NCBI GenBank assembly: GCA_018697195.1
Contig: CM031879.1
Span: 20,124,122-20,188,121 of the forward strand
DNA: 64,000 bases
Source: Certhia americana
Lineage: Eukaryota > Chordata > Aves > Passeriformes > Certhiidae
Reading direction: 5' to 3'
The translations under genes and the position numbers were made by a program. Below, in pieces: positions 11,949 through 24,290 of this stretch; within the stretch, counting starts at the first letter, position 1; each line of letters opens with the position of its first letter. Under the pieces are notes generated by a model, which saw only the letters and a program-made list of their open reading frames with translations, had not been told where the DNA came from and did no database searches.

Positions 11949-12272
11949 ATGCTGGACCCTTCCTCCAGCGAGGAGGAGTCCGATGAGCTGCTGGAAGAGG
12001 AGCGGCGGGACGTGCTGGTGGCGGCGGGCGGTGGCTCTCCGCGCTCGCTGCCGCCGCCGCCCCGGGACTCGCGGGGCAGGGAGGCCGGGGCGGCACGGGC
12101 TGCCAGCCCCAGCCCTTCGGTGCTGAGCGAGGGCCGGGACGAGCAGGAGCGCCTGCAACGAGAGGAGCGGGAGAAGCGGCTCCGGCTGCAGCTCTACGTG
12201 TTCATCGCGAGGTGCATAGCGCACCCCTTCAACGCCAAGCAGCCCACGGACATGGCCCGCCGGCAGCAGAAG
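11949..12272 (+). CDS. CADPS2: CADPS2 exon 1 (calcium-dependent secretion activator 2), partial
   Basis: This exon encodes the first 108 residues of CAPS2, a cytosolic, membrane-associated protein that primes dense-core vesicles for Ca2+-triggered exocytosis. The C2, PH and MUN domains, which bind Ca2+/phosphoinositides and SNAREs, lie in later exons outside the window. The peptide starts [13 protein letters not shown], an acidic serine-rich head shared by CADPS and CADPS2. A low-complexity Gly/Pro/Ala/Arg stretch (about 27-52) and a Ser/Pro segment [13 protein letters not shown] (53-65) follow, then a charged Glu/Arg helix (66-80) and the conserved block [25 protein letters not shown] (81-108). 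The DVLVAAG and VLSEGRDE words favour CADPS2 over CADPS, from memory of the families. The ATG has G at -3. The frame is open upstream to a GTG at 11916, but family homology begins at this ATG. The exon ends in phase 0 before GTGAGC. Confidence 0.93.
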
Positions 12273-12630
12273 GTGAGCCCTCGCCTCCCCGCTGCCCTGC
12301 CCCGCCGTGTGCGCTCGCTCCCCGCGGGCCATCCCGCGCCCTCCGTCCCGCTGGCCGCTGCTGCCGTGGCGCTCCGGCCCGCAACAGGTTGAGCGTGGCC
12401 GCGGCACCGGCCGGGCACTGCGCGGGGAGCGCCGGCGGCGCTGCTGCAGGGCTGGGTGTCAGCGCGCCTTGCCCAAAACACACCCTTCCTCTAGAAATCC
12501 CTCAGTCGCCAGGGGTGAAGGCGTTTAAGTTTTTAAAGTTGCGCTCGAAGTCGCCGTGCGAAGGGCACAGGAGGGCAGGGAGCGGGCGCGCTGGGGCCGT
12601 TCTGCGGTGGAGGAGATAGTCTTGCTTCTC

Positions 12631-13464
12631 GGCGGTGCCTGATGGGTGGAATTAAACCTTCCAGAGGTGCCTCCTGTGAGTCGCGTTCTGACCGTCTGCA
12701 CCCAACCCGAACAAATTAAGCCATTCGTTCACAGGTGAACGAGAAAACTATTTTTTGTTCCATGAATTACTGAGCGTGCTCTCTGTACATAAAAACAATC
12801 AACATGCGTGTTTGTGGTGAAAATGACCTTCTAATGAAGGTTGACCTAAGTTATTCTCTGTGTCTTCTACATGAAAGACAAGCTTTTGAGAACTGGCACG
12901 TGCGTGGTAGGTATTTGTGCTTGTTCTCCCATAATTTTGAGCTATTGAATAAGTAGAATACCTAAAGTTTTGTATTAAGGCACTTCATTTCCAGATATTT
13001 CCAGATAACTGAGCTTAAAAGCTCAGTTCTTGAAGTGTTTGGTCTAAAAAATTGGGGGGTTGTTTTCAGTTCTGTAAACAAACAAACAAATCCAAAACAA
13101 GAGAAACAAACCCCCCATTCTACATCACTTTCCAGAAGCATAGTGATAGGGCACAAAAATTATTTAATTCTACTTGGCTTTTATGATCTTGATACTTCCA
13201 TATATCTAAGGGTTTGTAAAATCCAATACTAAATGTTTTGGGGTATCTGAAATACCTGCTATAGGTAATTGTGTTTACTGAATTCTCAGACAAGTTAACG
13301 TGGCAACATGGTAGTAATAATAAGATTTTTTCTGGAATATTATTTTGTTTTTATTAAGTGTTAGGTACTTAGACTCTGGAGCCTGAATAGAGACATCTTG
13401 TAAGCAGAAAGCCAAAGAAAATCTGAAATAAAAATTTTCAACCCACTGGAAATTCCCTACCCCA
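12631..13464. other. Proximal intron 1, no element recognised
   Basis: Composition falls back to AT-rich. A short (AAAC)n run lies near 13075-13090. Nothing else is recognised. Confidence 0.5.
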
Positions 13465-13680
13465 ACACAGAATCATCATAGAAATGACATTTTGAAGAGA
13501 CATCTGGATCCCTGTAAGTGTGACTTCCCACTGGACAAAGCCAAAGCAGCCTTGATGTAGTGTTGATATCAATCCAGGTTCAGGCAGGAGGCTGAGAAGC
13601 CTCCAGGGATGAGATCTCACAACCTGTCTGTGTGACCTGCTCTACTGCTGCATTGCCCTCCTCTTGATTAAATTTTCCTA
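13465..13680 (-). mobile_element. CR1 LINE 3'-end fragment, old
   Basis: Read on the minus strand it ends in a degraded TTCTATGATGATTCTGTG tail. On the plus strand CATCTGGATCCCTG, CCTCCAGGGATGAGATCT and CACAACCTGTCTGTGTGACC match the order of CR1 3' blocks. It is highly diverged, so it is probably an old insertion. Confidence 0.65.
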
Positions 13681-14429
13681 ATCAGCTTACAAGTTGCAGC
13701 TTGTGGCCATCAATTGCAGAAGATACTGAACATTCAGAAGTTCTCTTTGATCTAAGTCACTAAGTATAGGAACTGTTTTAAAAATAACTACTGTATTAAT
13801 TATTTTTATTAATAAAATATATGAAAAGAGATTACTGATGTGCAGCAAATGCAGAAATAAAACTGTTATGGATTTAAGTATTAGCAATGAACAGACTGAC
13901 AAAATTGACTTGATACATGAAATGTTGCTCTTGCTAATTACTATTTTTAAATGAACTCTGGATTTTGCATTAATTTCTGTATGTATAAAGAGACTTCTGT
14001 CATATTTACGAATTTAGCTGCAGAACAAGGATGACTTGTCTTTTCCTGGTCAGGAAAGAGTGTTTTTAAATAGACATAACACAAAAAAGAATTCTTTTTA
14101 GGAGTTGCACTTCTGTCTAGCATAATGAAATGCACATAAAAATTCTTCCTCTTATTTGACAGTTTTGTACAAACTACTCACTAAGTTATTGCATGTAGGG
14201 TAGTAGAACTGGTCATGGGTTTTGAGAGTTCAGAAAACCTACTTTGATTGTTTTGGGGGTGCTGAGAGCTGTATGAAGGAGCCCTCTTTTATGTCTACTT
14301 TCTGTTCTCTGTGCTGCACGGTGGGCCCATGTCAGCTTTGGGAGCAAGAGTACAACCACCTGTCTTAAACTGTGTCCTGAAGGAAGACACTCTTGGAGGT
14401 ATGACAGGTGATCTGGAGAAGAGATGATA
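13681..14429. other. Intron DNA, no element recognised
   Basis: AT-rich sequence. The last 200 bp (14230-14429) might be a degraded upstream continuation of the next CR1, but I cannot align it convincingly. Confidence 0.4.
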
Positions 14430-14792
14430 GAGGGATACTTACATATAAGTATCTGGAGGGAGGATGTCAAGAGGATGCTCTTCTTAATGGTGCAAAATAG
14501 TAAGACAAGAGACAAGAGGCAGAAACTGATGGGCAGAAGTTGCACCTGAATATGAGAAAGAACTTCTTTTACTGGAATATGAGGAAGAACTTCTTTACTG
14601 TGCGGATGATTGCACACAGGAACAGATTGCCTGGAGAGGCTGTGGAGTCTCCCTCACTGGAGATATTCAAGAACCATCTGGACACAATCCTGTGCCATGT
14701 GCTCTGGGATGACCCTGCTTAAACAGCAAGGTTGGATCAGATGACCCACTGTTGCCCCTTCCAACCTTACCCGTTGTGTGGTTCTGTGACTC
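14430..14792 (+). mobile_element. CR1 LINE 3'-end fragment
   Basis: The blocks run in CR1 order: AAGTATCTGGAGGGAGGATG, GTAAGACAAGAGACAAGAGG, ATGAGGAAGAACTTCTTTAC, GGCTGTGGAGTCTCCCTCAC, then CCTTCCAACCTTACC and GTGTGGTTCTGTGACTC. Short translated remnants ([19 protein letters not shown]) recur in the minus-strand copy near 39.8 kb, so both belong to one subfamily. A local 26-bp duplication lies inside at 14546-14597. Confidence 0.9.
14546..14597 (+). repeat. 26-bp tandem duplication inside CR1
   Basis: Units 14546-14571 and 14572-14597 are near-identical copies of the CTG(G)AATATGAG-AAGAACTTCTTTA block. Most CR1 copies have this block once. Confidence 0.85.
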
Positions 14793-15686
14793 ATATTCTA
14801 TGGGATAGAAGTCTGTCTTATTTCCTGAATTAATTTTCTATCTGCCAAGATGGGATACGGATGTGGAGTGTTTCTTGATCTCTTGCTCTTTTGCTTCATT
14901 CTGCCTTGTGTTACAGCATGTGCCTGGCTGTCCATTGTGAGCTGGCCTGAGGCTCCTTACTCCTGTAATGTAACGAGCTGTTAGCTACAGCGTGCCCTGT
15001 CCATCCTCAGTTATCCAAGGTGTGGTTTGGAATGAGAACCTATGATGCTGAGTGCTTTCAGTCCCCTGCCTCTTTCTGCTTGTGAACTCCTTGTAGTGCT
15101 TTTGCACCAGCAGTCTTTCAGATACCTAAGAATAGTATCCACCCTGCTTAAGAGCAGAAGTAATTTATTCTTCCTGCCACTTCATTTGGCATAGTGCTGA
15201 GCAAATATTGAGGAATGCAGTTTGCTTCCTTTTTAATGTGGAACATATCCAGTAAGGGAATGAGATGGAATTCATATATCAAATATCTTCAACTGCATTG
15301 TAATATCAGTAGGGAAATGGGTTACAGTATGGCTGGGTTCTTATGTTCTTGCTTTAGTATCAGATTAAAATGTACTATATGGTATCTTGAAACCACCAGA
15401 CTTAATGGACTGTGTTATGCTAATTAAAGAATTTTGAATGCAGGCAGGGTTTCACTCCTCTGTTGTCCTTTCTTCTTCCTTCTTTCTTCTTGCTAAAAAG
15501 TAAAATTAGCTCTGCTGTATTGTGATAGATAAGATTAACTAAAAAAGAAAATCAAACTTTAAGAAAAAACAAGAACTAGCATAATTCACCAGGGTCCATC
15601 AGTTCCTCTAACTTGCTTTTAATGACAAATGCAATGTAATTTAGCCCAGATTTTGCTGAATCACATACTTTTATAATATGCCTGCC

Positions 15687-15706
15687 TTTTTTTTTTTTTT
15701 TTTTTT
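15687..15706. repeat. Poly-T tract (T20)
   Basis: Twenty consecutive T preceded by GCC and followed by CTTCC. It may be a retroposon tail on the minus strand or simple slippage. Confidence 0.9.
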
Positions 15707-16341
15707 CTTCCCCTTAGTCTCTAGGATGGATATGTGATAGAAATACTCTTTTTTGACTGTTCGGAGTTAGCTGATGACCTACTATTATATCCTACCTTAC
15801 TTCGTTTGCTGGAAGATTTTTGATAGAGAAGGGGGAATAATCAAATATTGGAGGTGTGGAACTGAAGCATGGTGTTATTTTTTGAGTTGAGGTAGCATAT
15901 CCTGATGAAGATGGAATTAGCTTTACAGAGTAGAGCTAGTATGTATTTAGTAACAGATTTTCAGTAGATATTTGTGAACATTTAGCCATGTATTTTCTAC
16001 CTTGCAGAGAAATTTTGATGCATCATTACATATTGTTCTTTTTTAAAGCAAATTTTATCTGTCCTTGGTTTAAAGAGACTGTCACTTTTTTGTAGTTACC
16101 ACTTTTTTATGAGCCCCCTCGAACATATTTCACCATTTGTTTCTTCTGCCTCTTCACTCCTCTTTGTTTCTAGTCCCAGCAAAAGAGAAGACAATTGCTA
16201 ACTAAGCCTGTTCCTCTTCTGTTCTCCTACCCTAGCCAAACCAAATCCCAAACTGCCAGATTGAATTTGTCCATAGAATGAGATTTAGGTTGTGAAAGAA
16301 ATTCACTTGTGACTATCTTCCATTAAGAGAAAGTGTATGTG

Positions 16342-16404
16342 AATATATTTATTATATATGAGTATATATTATATATGATTATATATATATGAACATATAT
16401 ATGA
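16342..16404. repeat. AT-rich microsatellite
   Basis: Imperfect TA/TATATG repeats over about 60 bp. Confidence 0.85.
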
Positions 16405-19400
16405 GTCAGGGATTAGCTGATGAACCGGTAACTGCTGTTTATACTAATCAGTTGTACACGCATTCCTACCCACCCTGCGAGTACTTGGTGAGTGTACAGA
16501 ACCAAAGGCAGGTTCTGTATCTGGGAGATGAATCAAAGTTAAAGTTCCTGGAGAAGGAAGGGACAGCAAAGTGCTACAATTAACTAGCAAAAGAAAAAGC
16601 ATACCTGTGTTTTTCTTTCACAACATTTTAAAATTTACTCTAATAATCAAGTGGCCACACAGAAATCCAAGACTAAGGGAGAAGGAGCACTCCTAGGCTA
16701 AACAAGATTTTGTAATGCATGAAAGGCTTAGTACATCAAAGCTGATCATTCAAGTCTTGCTTTCATAAATGATAGGTATTAAAAGTAATTGATCTGGCCA
16801 TGTAGTATTCATAACTGATTGAGCTTACTTCCTGAATACTTGATGACCTATTTTCCTTCCATTCCTTCTCTCCCATCTGGCTACTAAACCATGAGTAGAT
16901 CAAAACCATTTACTTCTAGCTAATTCTCAAAAGTAGGAGCAGTAATAATCAGAAATTAATTTTCATCTGACTTTTGTGCATTCATTTTTTCCTCTTTCTT
17001 GGACTTTATCTGGAAAGGAGAGGTTATAATGGTAAGTGTTCACTACATAACACTGTCAGGAAATGTTGGTTATGGGGATAGATTTCATTCTCTGGATTGC
17101 CAGTTTCATTCCCAATGTTTGTCTTTCTTCTGTCTCAAGCTGTATATCTCCTTACTTTTTGCTGGTGATGTGTGTCTGCTTATTTATTGGCTAAGCATGT
17201 TTTGGGAAAGAAAAATTGCCTTGTGGCCTCTGAACATGCTTCATTAGATGTTGCTTTCTGCACTGCTAAGGTAGCAAGGAGAATACATCCAAACCCATTG
17301 TTTTCAGAAGCTCTAGACGCATTTTAGAGAAAAAAACATAGCTATAAAACTTGTTCATCTGGTCAGAATATTGCTAAAGATCTTTCTAGTAACATGTCTT
17401 CCAATTCTGCCTTCATGGTTTCCTTTAAAAATTTCAGTTCTTTTTGTGATGTTATAGAAAGTCATTTTAAATGAAGTTGATTGTCTTATTTTTTCCCCGT
17501 AACACCTTGTCATTATGCTCTAAGCTGTGTATAGTTTTTATTTTTAGTCAAGTGAGTATAGAGAGTTTTGATAAATCCTGCCAAAACCCATAATATCATA
17601 GCCTACAGACCTATACATGTGGAGACAAGATTATTTGCAACTATATATTTCTACCCTTGTGAGAACCTGCTGTTTGGGGAGCAAGGTGGTTTTGCCTGTA
17701 GTAGGAAAGTTGCTCACCATGGGCGATTGAATCAGCCATAGTTGAAGAAGTGCTGAAGGGTGATGAGAGAGAAGCAAAGCCTTGTCATAACCAGCGCCTC
17801 TTCAGAAATGACAACCCATCAGTTTTGTTTTAATCTTAAATTCTTCTTCTGGCCTACCAGTTCAGCATTGATCAGTGACTTGGCCAGAAGCTGGTGATGT
17901 GCTGGGAAGACCATGTATTGGTAAACAGCTGTATAATGAAGTGAACATGTTTGGACAGTCTGCAAACCTGGTCTACTATGATGAAAAATTTCTCACTCTC
18001 TTCTTTTGCCTGCGTTCTTTTTTTGTTTTCACTGCCTATTTTACCTATATTTGCCTTTGAAATTTGAGTAATTATTATTATTATTTGATGAGACAATATA
18101 ATTTTTTTTTCTGAATGCATGACCTCAGGTTGTTTCTTTTTTTCTGTCACCCACACAGTTTGACAAATGTGTTAACTCTGGAAAATGCCCCATTAAAAGT
18201 GCCTGTGGAAGACTAGTTATTAGTTTTTTCTACAGGGGAGCTGACAGGAGGAAAGTTTGAAGAATCAGTTGAATGCCACCCTCTCTGCAGGGACTGTACA
18301 GGGGAATTGTCTGGCTGGACTGCCTTGCATTTCTAACCCTTTGCAGTTGTTCTCACATTGTGTATCTGAACTGCTGATTGAGAGGCAGAAATACCAAATC
18401 AGCTATCTTGTCTTTAGTACTTTCTCTGACATCATCTGTGAAATATACTCCTTAATGCTTGGTTGAATAACAAAGCTGGGGAAAACACTTTTTTCCCCTC
18501 TGAACCACACTCCTTTACCTGCCTGAGGCACAATATATCAAAATATCAATTACTACATACTGTCTTTAGCTGTACACTATTGCCAGAACACAAAATAGTG
18601 CTTGGTTTCTAGTTGAATATTCATTGAGCAATGTATTTCTGTAATAGCAAATTTTCAATTTTTCCCCCTTGCTCCCCCATGCAAACCTGTTGTCATCAGT
18701 TCAGGTTTGGGGACACTACTAACTTACTGCCTTTCCATTTTCATGCTCATATTAGAGTTGGGTTTTCTCTTTCTGGCTTTGTACCATTTCTTTTTCCTAC
18801 TGGTTAATATCATCCTGAAGTTTCTTTCAGTATGTATTTCAGTATGTATTGTATTTGCTTTTTTAATGTACCTTTGCATTTGTGTTCTACTCTCCCATTA
18901 TCCTTGTTTTTCCCTTGTGTGTAGATGTCCCTTCCTTTGCTAGCTTAACATATCCCTGCCTCCTGTTGCTTTCCTTGCTACAAATGGAAAGCTAATAGCT
19001 CAGGGACAGGACTTGCTTTATTGACCCAAGAGGTATCCTTAGAGGAAGATGCGATGATGTCTTTGTTGTCTGCTAGGAAAGTGCTTGGCTCGCTGCCTTG
19101 ACTCTGCTCATTGAGGGATGTGTTTTGGGGTGTTTGTCTTGATGCCTTAACTCTGGTTCTATATTTAGTTGTTATTAGTTGTACTGAGCCCCCGTTAGTA
19201 TGTTACTCTGTCTGAACCAAGTGCCAGTCTCTAAGGCATTTAAATGTTCAGTCCCGAGGTCAGTTTCCATATAGGGCTTTTTGGCACATTAGCTGCAAAC
19301 ATGCCTCCTGTATTTCTTTCCAGGTTACTCTTGCTGCCAGCTGATGGCAGTGGCATGCACAGGTCTGGCACTCAGACTTCTCTGTGACTTCTGGCTCTTG

Positions 19401-21030
19401 CCATCCAGGACAGGAGGCAAGGCGAGGAACAGCATCTGCTGAAGGCCTGCTCACTTGCCTAGTGCCTGTCTCCAGTGCCCATTTCTGTCTAGAACTGGTG
19501 GCATTGAATTGAAAGCAGCCCAGTTTTTGTGCACTGCAGCTGATTCCCCAAGGTTTCAGAATAGCAGCTGTTAAAAGGCAGTTTTCAATTTGTTGCTGTG
19601 TGTGGGAAACTCTGAGCTGCAGGAGAGATAAAGTGTTTGCATGTTGGTACCAGGCTGCATCAGTTTAAGCTTGCATTTTGAAGGTTATTTTCTCAGCCAT
19701 AAGCACTGAAGGCTTTTCATTTTGTATTTAAAATTCCCTAGAAGTTGATGGTACTTGCTCAATAGAATTTTTTTCTGTTTCTTATTTATTTTGCAGTGAG
19801 GAGATAAAGCATATGCTTCTCTTCAAGTGTGATTGTTTGTGTGCATGAGTTCAAGAATGTTCTTGAGTGTTTTTCCTGTCAGGAAGGGGAAAAGCATTAA
19901 TTAACAGCATTGTGAAGAATGAATAGAGCTACAGTGAGTACTTCTTTGAATATGTGACCTGGTGAATCAAAATTAGAAAAAGAGAAGGTGATTGTACAAG
20001 AAGTTTTCTGCAACTGTGTTTCCATTTCTCTCAACCATTAATTATTCATTTATGTTCAATTGTCTTGTCTGTGGGATTTTAGAAGTAGAGGCTAGCTATG
20101 TAATGAAATTGCTGGAGGGATAGTCTGGGTGATAGACACACAAAAAAAAATCCTTAGGATAATATTGTTTGGGCCATAGACAAGGATGTGGAAGAAAGAA
20201 CAAATATATATAATATATGAGACCCCTGAAGAGATTGTGTACATCTACAACAATTAGAGGAGAAATAGCCATTAGTGATGAAGAGTTTCATGGACTGAGT
20301 TGAAGGTGTTGAGAAAATGTATGGAACTTACTAGTAGAGGAACGGTTCAGCAAGGACAATGACAAAGTTAAAGAGGAATGAATTTGTAGCAGAGCAATCT
20401 GTTGGTCATGAGAGTTATGCTTTTTAGTATTAAACAGAAGTGACGGAGGATTATCTTGGGGGTGAGTTTGCAAGAAAGATATGGGTCTAGAAAAAAGGAT
20501 AATGATTAAACTGGTAAATAAGGGAACAGTCTCAAAATCTTTGTCAGTGTAATACAGAATAGCTAGGGCAAAGAACTGGTAAGAAAAATGGTAAGCAGAA
20601 CTGCATGAAAATCAAAGCAGTAGCATATAGCACACTGGGGAAAACTGTTTTTTTTTCTGCAGAAAGTTGGAGTTGTTTTATATGGAGTTGTTTAGGTTTT
20701 TTAATGGTGAATTCATGAGTTTTCTTTTTCTAAGGAAAAATTCACCTTCAGGCAGTCTATGCTGAATGTTTATCTTGCTGGCTTTTGCTGGGAACCATCC
20801 CCAGTTTGTGCCTGTTGCTCACAAATTCTTTGATTTATTTGTAAATTATGTATTCTGAGGCCTTGTAGCAAGGTTATTTCTTATTCAGAAGTTTTCTACA
20901 AATGTTTCTCTACTCCAACTATTTAATACATCAAATGCGTACTATTGCTAAAATATTAATATTGACCATTTAATTTTTTAATTTTTTTTTAACCTCCTTA
21001 TGTATGGAGCATAGGCAAAGAGAAGAAATT

Positions 21031-21048
21031 AAAAAAAAAAAAAAAAAA
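21031..21048. repeat. Poly-A tract (A18)
   Basis: Eighteen consecutive A after GAAATT. No processed pseudogene body was recognised upstream. Confidence 0.9.
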
Positions 21049-22739
21049 GATGTTGTTTGGAATAGAGCTGATATTAAATAATCTTAGAAATCAGTTACCC
21101 TTTCGCTTTCTCTTTGTTCCTACAGTGTCATTAAAAGGCAGAGGATTTTTCAGTCTCTTACCAGTGGGGATTTAAGAGTAAATAGTGGTATTATTTGGAG
21201 ATGGAAGTTAACAAAGTCCATTAGAATTTTTTTTTTGTGGTAATCTTCAGCTAGCTATTGGAGTATTTCCCTGAATGAACACTTATATTCTGCTTGCAAT
21301 GACTTAACTCCAAATGCAGTATGTTTTTCATAGCCACACATGTGCTACACACAGTAGAGATTCTGAGCATGCTAATACATGGTTATGAAGTAGCTAGATA
21401 TGTTTTAGCTTATTTATTCTGTGATACAAGTTCTGACAATCTTGTTTATATGACTTTGGGTTCTTTTCAGCATTCTTTGTCTCACAAATTCATTTACTTT
21501 AAAAACACTACTTGAGATTAAGGCCAGTTTTTAAAATTGTCTTTCTCTGCAATCCAAGTTTTTAGGTACTTAATAATTTAATGTTCCTAGGCCTTTTCTG
21601 TGATAATAAATGTTATAAAATTATATAAAGCTATTATAAGACCAGCTATGTTTTGTGAATACAAGCTTTCTGTTTTACTACCTGGAATATAAAAACTCAA
21701 ATATCCTATAATGGAAAGCTGAAAATTAAAAGATCCAGCTGCGTGTGCATATATTGATGTATTTTGCTCATGTGCTGCTGAAAAGGAAGTGTCCTTCTTA
21801 ATTGTGTAATGTAAAGCTAATCTGTTTGTTCTGCAGATCAGTCACCCACTGATACCAAACTATGTGAGTATTTCTGTGTGTGGCTCTCAGACACCCTGAG
21901 TGTAGGATGTACCTTATGGAACTTTTGTTAGAGCCAGGTGAAAATTTGTTTGTCTCCTCTTTGCCCCCACCACCCATAGCCTGGGTTGGGGAATTTTTAA
22001 AACCTCTTTCCTTGCTGAATCACTTGGAACGTCAGTGGTATGCTGTGAACAGAGCTGCTGTTGTCTTTGCTTGACTCTTCCTCAAACTTTAATTGGAGCA
22101 ACTAGATTACACCAGTCTTTCTGCTGCTTTAATATACCTTGCTGTGTGTAGATGAAAAACACCATGTAAAAAAAGAGAAGTATTATTTATTTGAAATAAT
22201 AAAATTATTCAGATTATTACTAAACCTCTAGCTGTTTTATTTGTTCTGGATATTTAAACTCAAGTGGTTTATTGACCCATTGATTGCTAACAACATTTGG
22301 TCAGAACTCAGTCCAGAATGGCCTTCAAGAGACCACAGGAGCATGATAAAATCAGCAAATTGGGTGAAGCTTCCACACATGACCCTCTTGCTGTATTACA
22401 AGCTATGTCTGCTACACATGCACTTAACTATGCAAAGCAGCACAAAAAGGTGGGAGACTGTACAGTCTGGCAGGTTCTGTTTCACTGTACAGATGCACAC
22501 TGCACACTGCAGTGTCACACTGCTTGCCAGTGTTGATGTGACTTCAGAGAGTCAGAGAGATTTAATGTGCAGCAACTAACACAGAGTCAAGAAAGAGAGA
22601 TGAAACCTAAATGAGATAAATAGCACAACAGGGACACAACAGTATCCTTTCTGAGCCATTAAAGCAGGACAGCATATGCAATGCAAACATAAAAACAGCT
22701 GAAATAACAAAGTAATAAGAGTCTTGCTATGTCTGAAGT

Positions 22740-22769
22740 TAATTAGGGGCAACAAACTGCCCCTAATTA
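22740..22769. repeat. Perfect 12-bp inverted repeat (hairpin)
   Basis: TAATTAGGGGCA (22740-22751) and its exact complement TGCCCCTAATTA (22758-22769) flank a 6-nt loop. Possible stem-loop; no T-run terminator or miRNA-length arms. Confidence 0.8.
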
Positions 22770-23388
22770 CTGAAAGTGTGGGATCCTCAGCAAAGCTGCC
22801 TGGGATACTAATTAAAAGAACTGATTATAAGAAATAGAATGAATAATTAATGACTAAGAAATCATTTTCAAGGGTATCTTCAGAGAGCAAATAAAGTGCC
22901 CTTGGAAAATATTGTGACACCCTGAGCCATCCACTGAATCTAATCCTGCAGATAGATCTGAACTGATTTGCAAGTTTGCTGTGCTTATGCTTTCTAGTGC
23001 TGAGGCAGGGACTTATAGGGGCAGAATGACATGTAAAATAGGAATAGCATTTCCATTTCAATATCAAATGCTCTCTTCAACTACTTTTTTAACGTATGAC
23101 TTCAACAGAACCTGCTTATGAAATATGCTGACATAGTGTATTTTAATAGTTGGCTTTGCAATAGTCTGCTGCTTATAGAGTTGAGAGAGGTCTGTGGTGC
23201 TTGCAGAGGGCCTCTGGGTAGCATCCTCTGTGTTGACCAGTAGCATGTGTGTCTGTAGCAACTGTTGGCTGTCAAGTGTATGGGCTACCAAATGGACTGT
23301 GATTTTTCTATGTTCTTGAAAAAACAGCAATATGGAAATCACATCTGACAGAATAAAAATTGGAAGTTTAAAGATTTATCTTCTTCTC

Positions 23389-23405
23389 AAAAAAAAAAAA
23401 AAAAA
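23389..23405. repeat. Poly-A tract (A17)
   Basis: Seventeen A followed by TCCCC. The preceding sequence is not a recognised retroposon. Confidence 0.85.
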
Positions 23406-23604
23406 TCCCCAGAAACCCCCAAGCTCAATTAATAAGGATTTTTTATCCTAAGCAGTTCTTTAAAGGGGCTAATCAGGGGTGGTAAAGTGACTGATCAGGG
23501 GTAAAGTTTTATTCAAGCATCTGTGTGGGTGTTCCCACCTAATTGGCACGCCTTAATTTATTAATTTGAACTGTTTTTAATAGCCTTAATCCTCAATTAC
23601 ATTG

Positions 23605-23669
23605 CTATTATATATATATGTATGATTTATATATATATATATATATTTTATATATATATATATATAAAT
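23605..23669. repeat. (TA)n microsatellite
   Basis: About 65 bp of alternating TA with short interruptions (TGTATGATT, TTT). The alternation is self-complementary and could extrude as a cruciform. Confidence 0.9.
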
Positions 23670-24290
23670 TTAGATTAGGAATAAATAAAAATAAATGCTT
23701 GGAAGCATTAAACCCTAGGAGTTATTTCCTGTCCTGGTTTTAAGTCTCTGCTGGTGGCTGAGGTGGGAGGCTGCAGGTACCCTGGAGTGCTGGGGTGCAT
23801 GTGAAGGAGACTTGGGTCTTGAAGCAGTTAGGCTGGGCAATCAACCCACAGCTGTGTGATGTCCATCTAAGACAGGTCTGACATTTAATTTTCAATGATC
23901 AACCTGTGATCACTGTAGTGAGCCCCTCTTGTGGGGATCATGTTCACAGAGGGACCAACCCAGAACTGAAATACCCATGTCCTTTGTAGTGTCTTTTAGT
24001 TGTTCTGGGCTTCAATAGATTCATCAGTGTCTCCTTGGTCCCATAAGATTGTGTGTTGTAGTGAATATGGGATCTGTTTGGTCCCATAAGGCTGTAGGCT
24101 GGAACTCTGTATGTGCTTGCATCTGGAAGAAAGATGTGAACACAATTGACTCCTGTGTACTCGAGGTGAGGCCATGACCATGATCCATGGCAGGGGCAGA
24201 GAGCCCTGCTATTGGTGGTGCATTCCTGCTTCACTGCATGCTGTGGTTCTGCCAAGTTCTCTATAGGATGTGAAAAGCATGCGTTTGTGT
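23670..24290. other. Less AT-rich block of unknown origin
   Basis: From about 23730 the sequence is less AT-rich and more complex than its surroundings, and it contains two related 'TTGGTCCCATAAG' words (24039 and 24079). Minus-strand open frames at 23944-24255 have no recognised motif. It may be an old unrecognised transposon. Confidence 0.35.

Larger units (their letters stand above)
11230..12630. promoter_or_regulatory. CADPS2: CpG island and promoter region of CADPS2
   Basis: CpG dinucleotides are dense here and rare on both sides, and GC content jumps. The island spans the likely promoter, 5' untranslated region, exon 1 and the first bases of intron 1. GC-box words (GGGCGG or complement) occur at 11460, 11519 and 11696 and as a cluster at 11814-11834. 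No convincing TATA box is seen near the coding start, as is usual for CpG-island promoters. Several long overlapping open frames on both strands are explained by few AT-rich stop codons. The transcription start cannot be placed from sequence alone. Boundaries are by eye. Confidence 0.85.
14793..23604. other. Intron DNA, about 8.8 kb with only simple repeats recognised
   Basis: AT-rich intronic sequence. It holds a T20 tract, an AT microsatellite near 16.35 kb, an A18 tract near 21.04 kb, a perfect hairpin at 22740 and an A17 tract near 23.39 kb. Short open frames are of chance length. No CR1 tail or LTR was recognised. Confidence 0.5.

Noticed and set aside
11712..12483. Minus-strand frames of 84-231 codons opposite CADPS2 exon 1
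   Set aside because: They are shadows of the GC-rich exon and island; Arg/Pro/Ala-rich with no motif.
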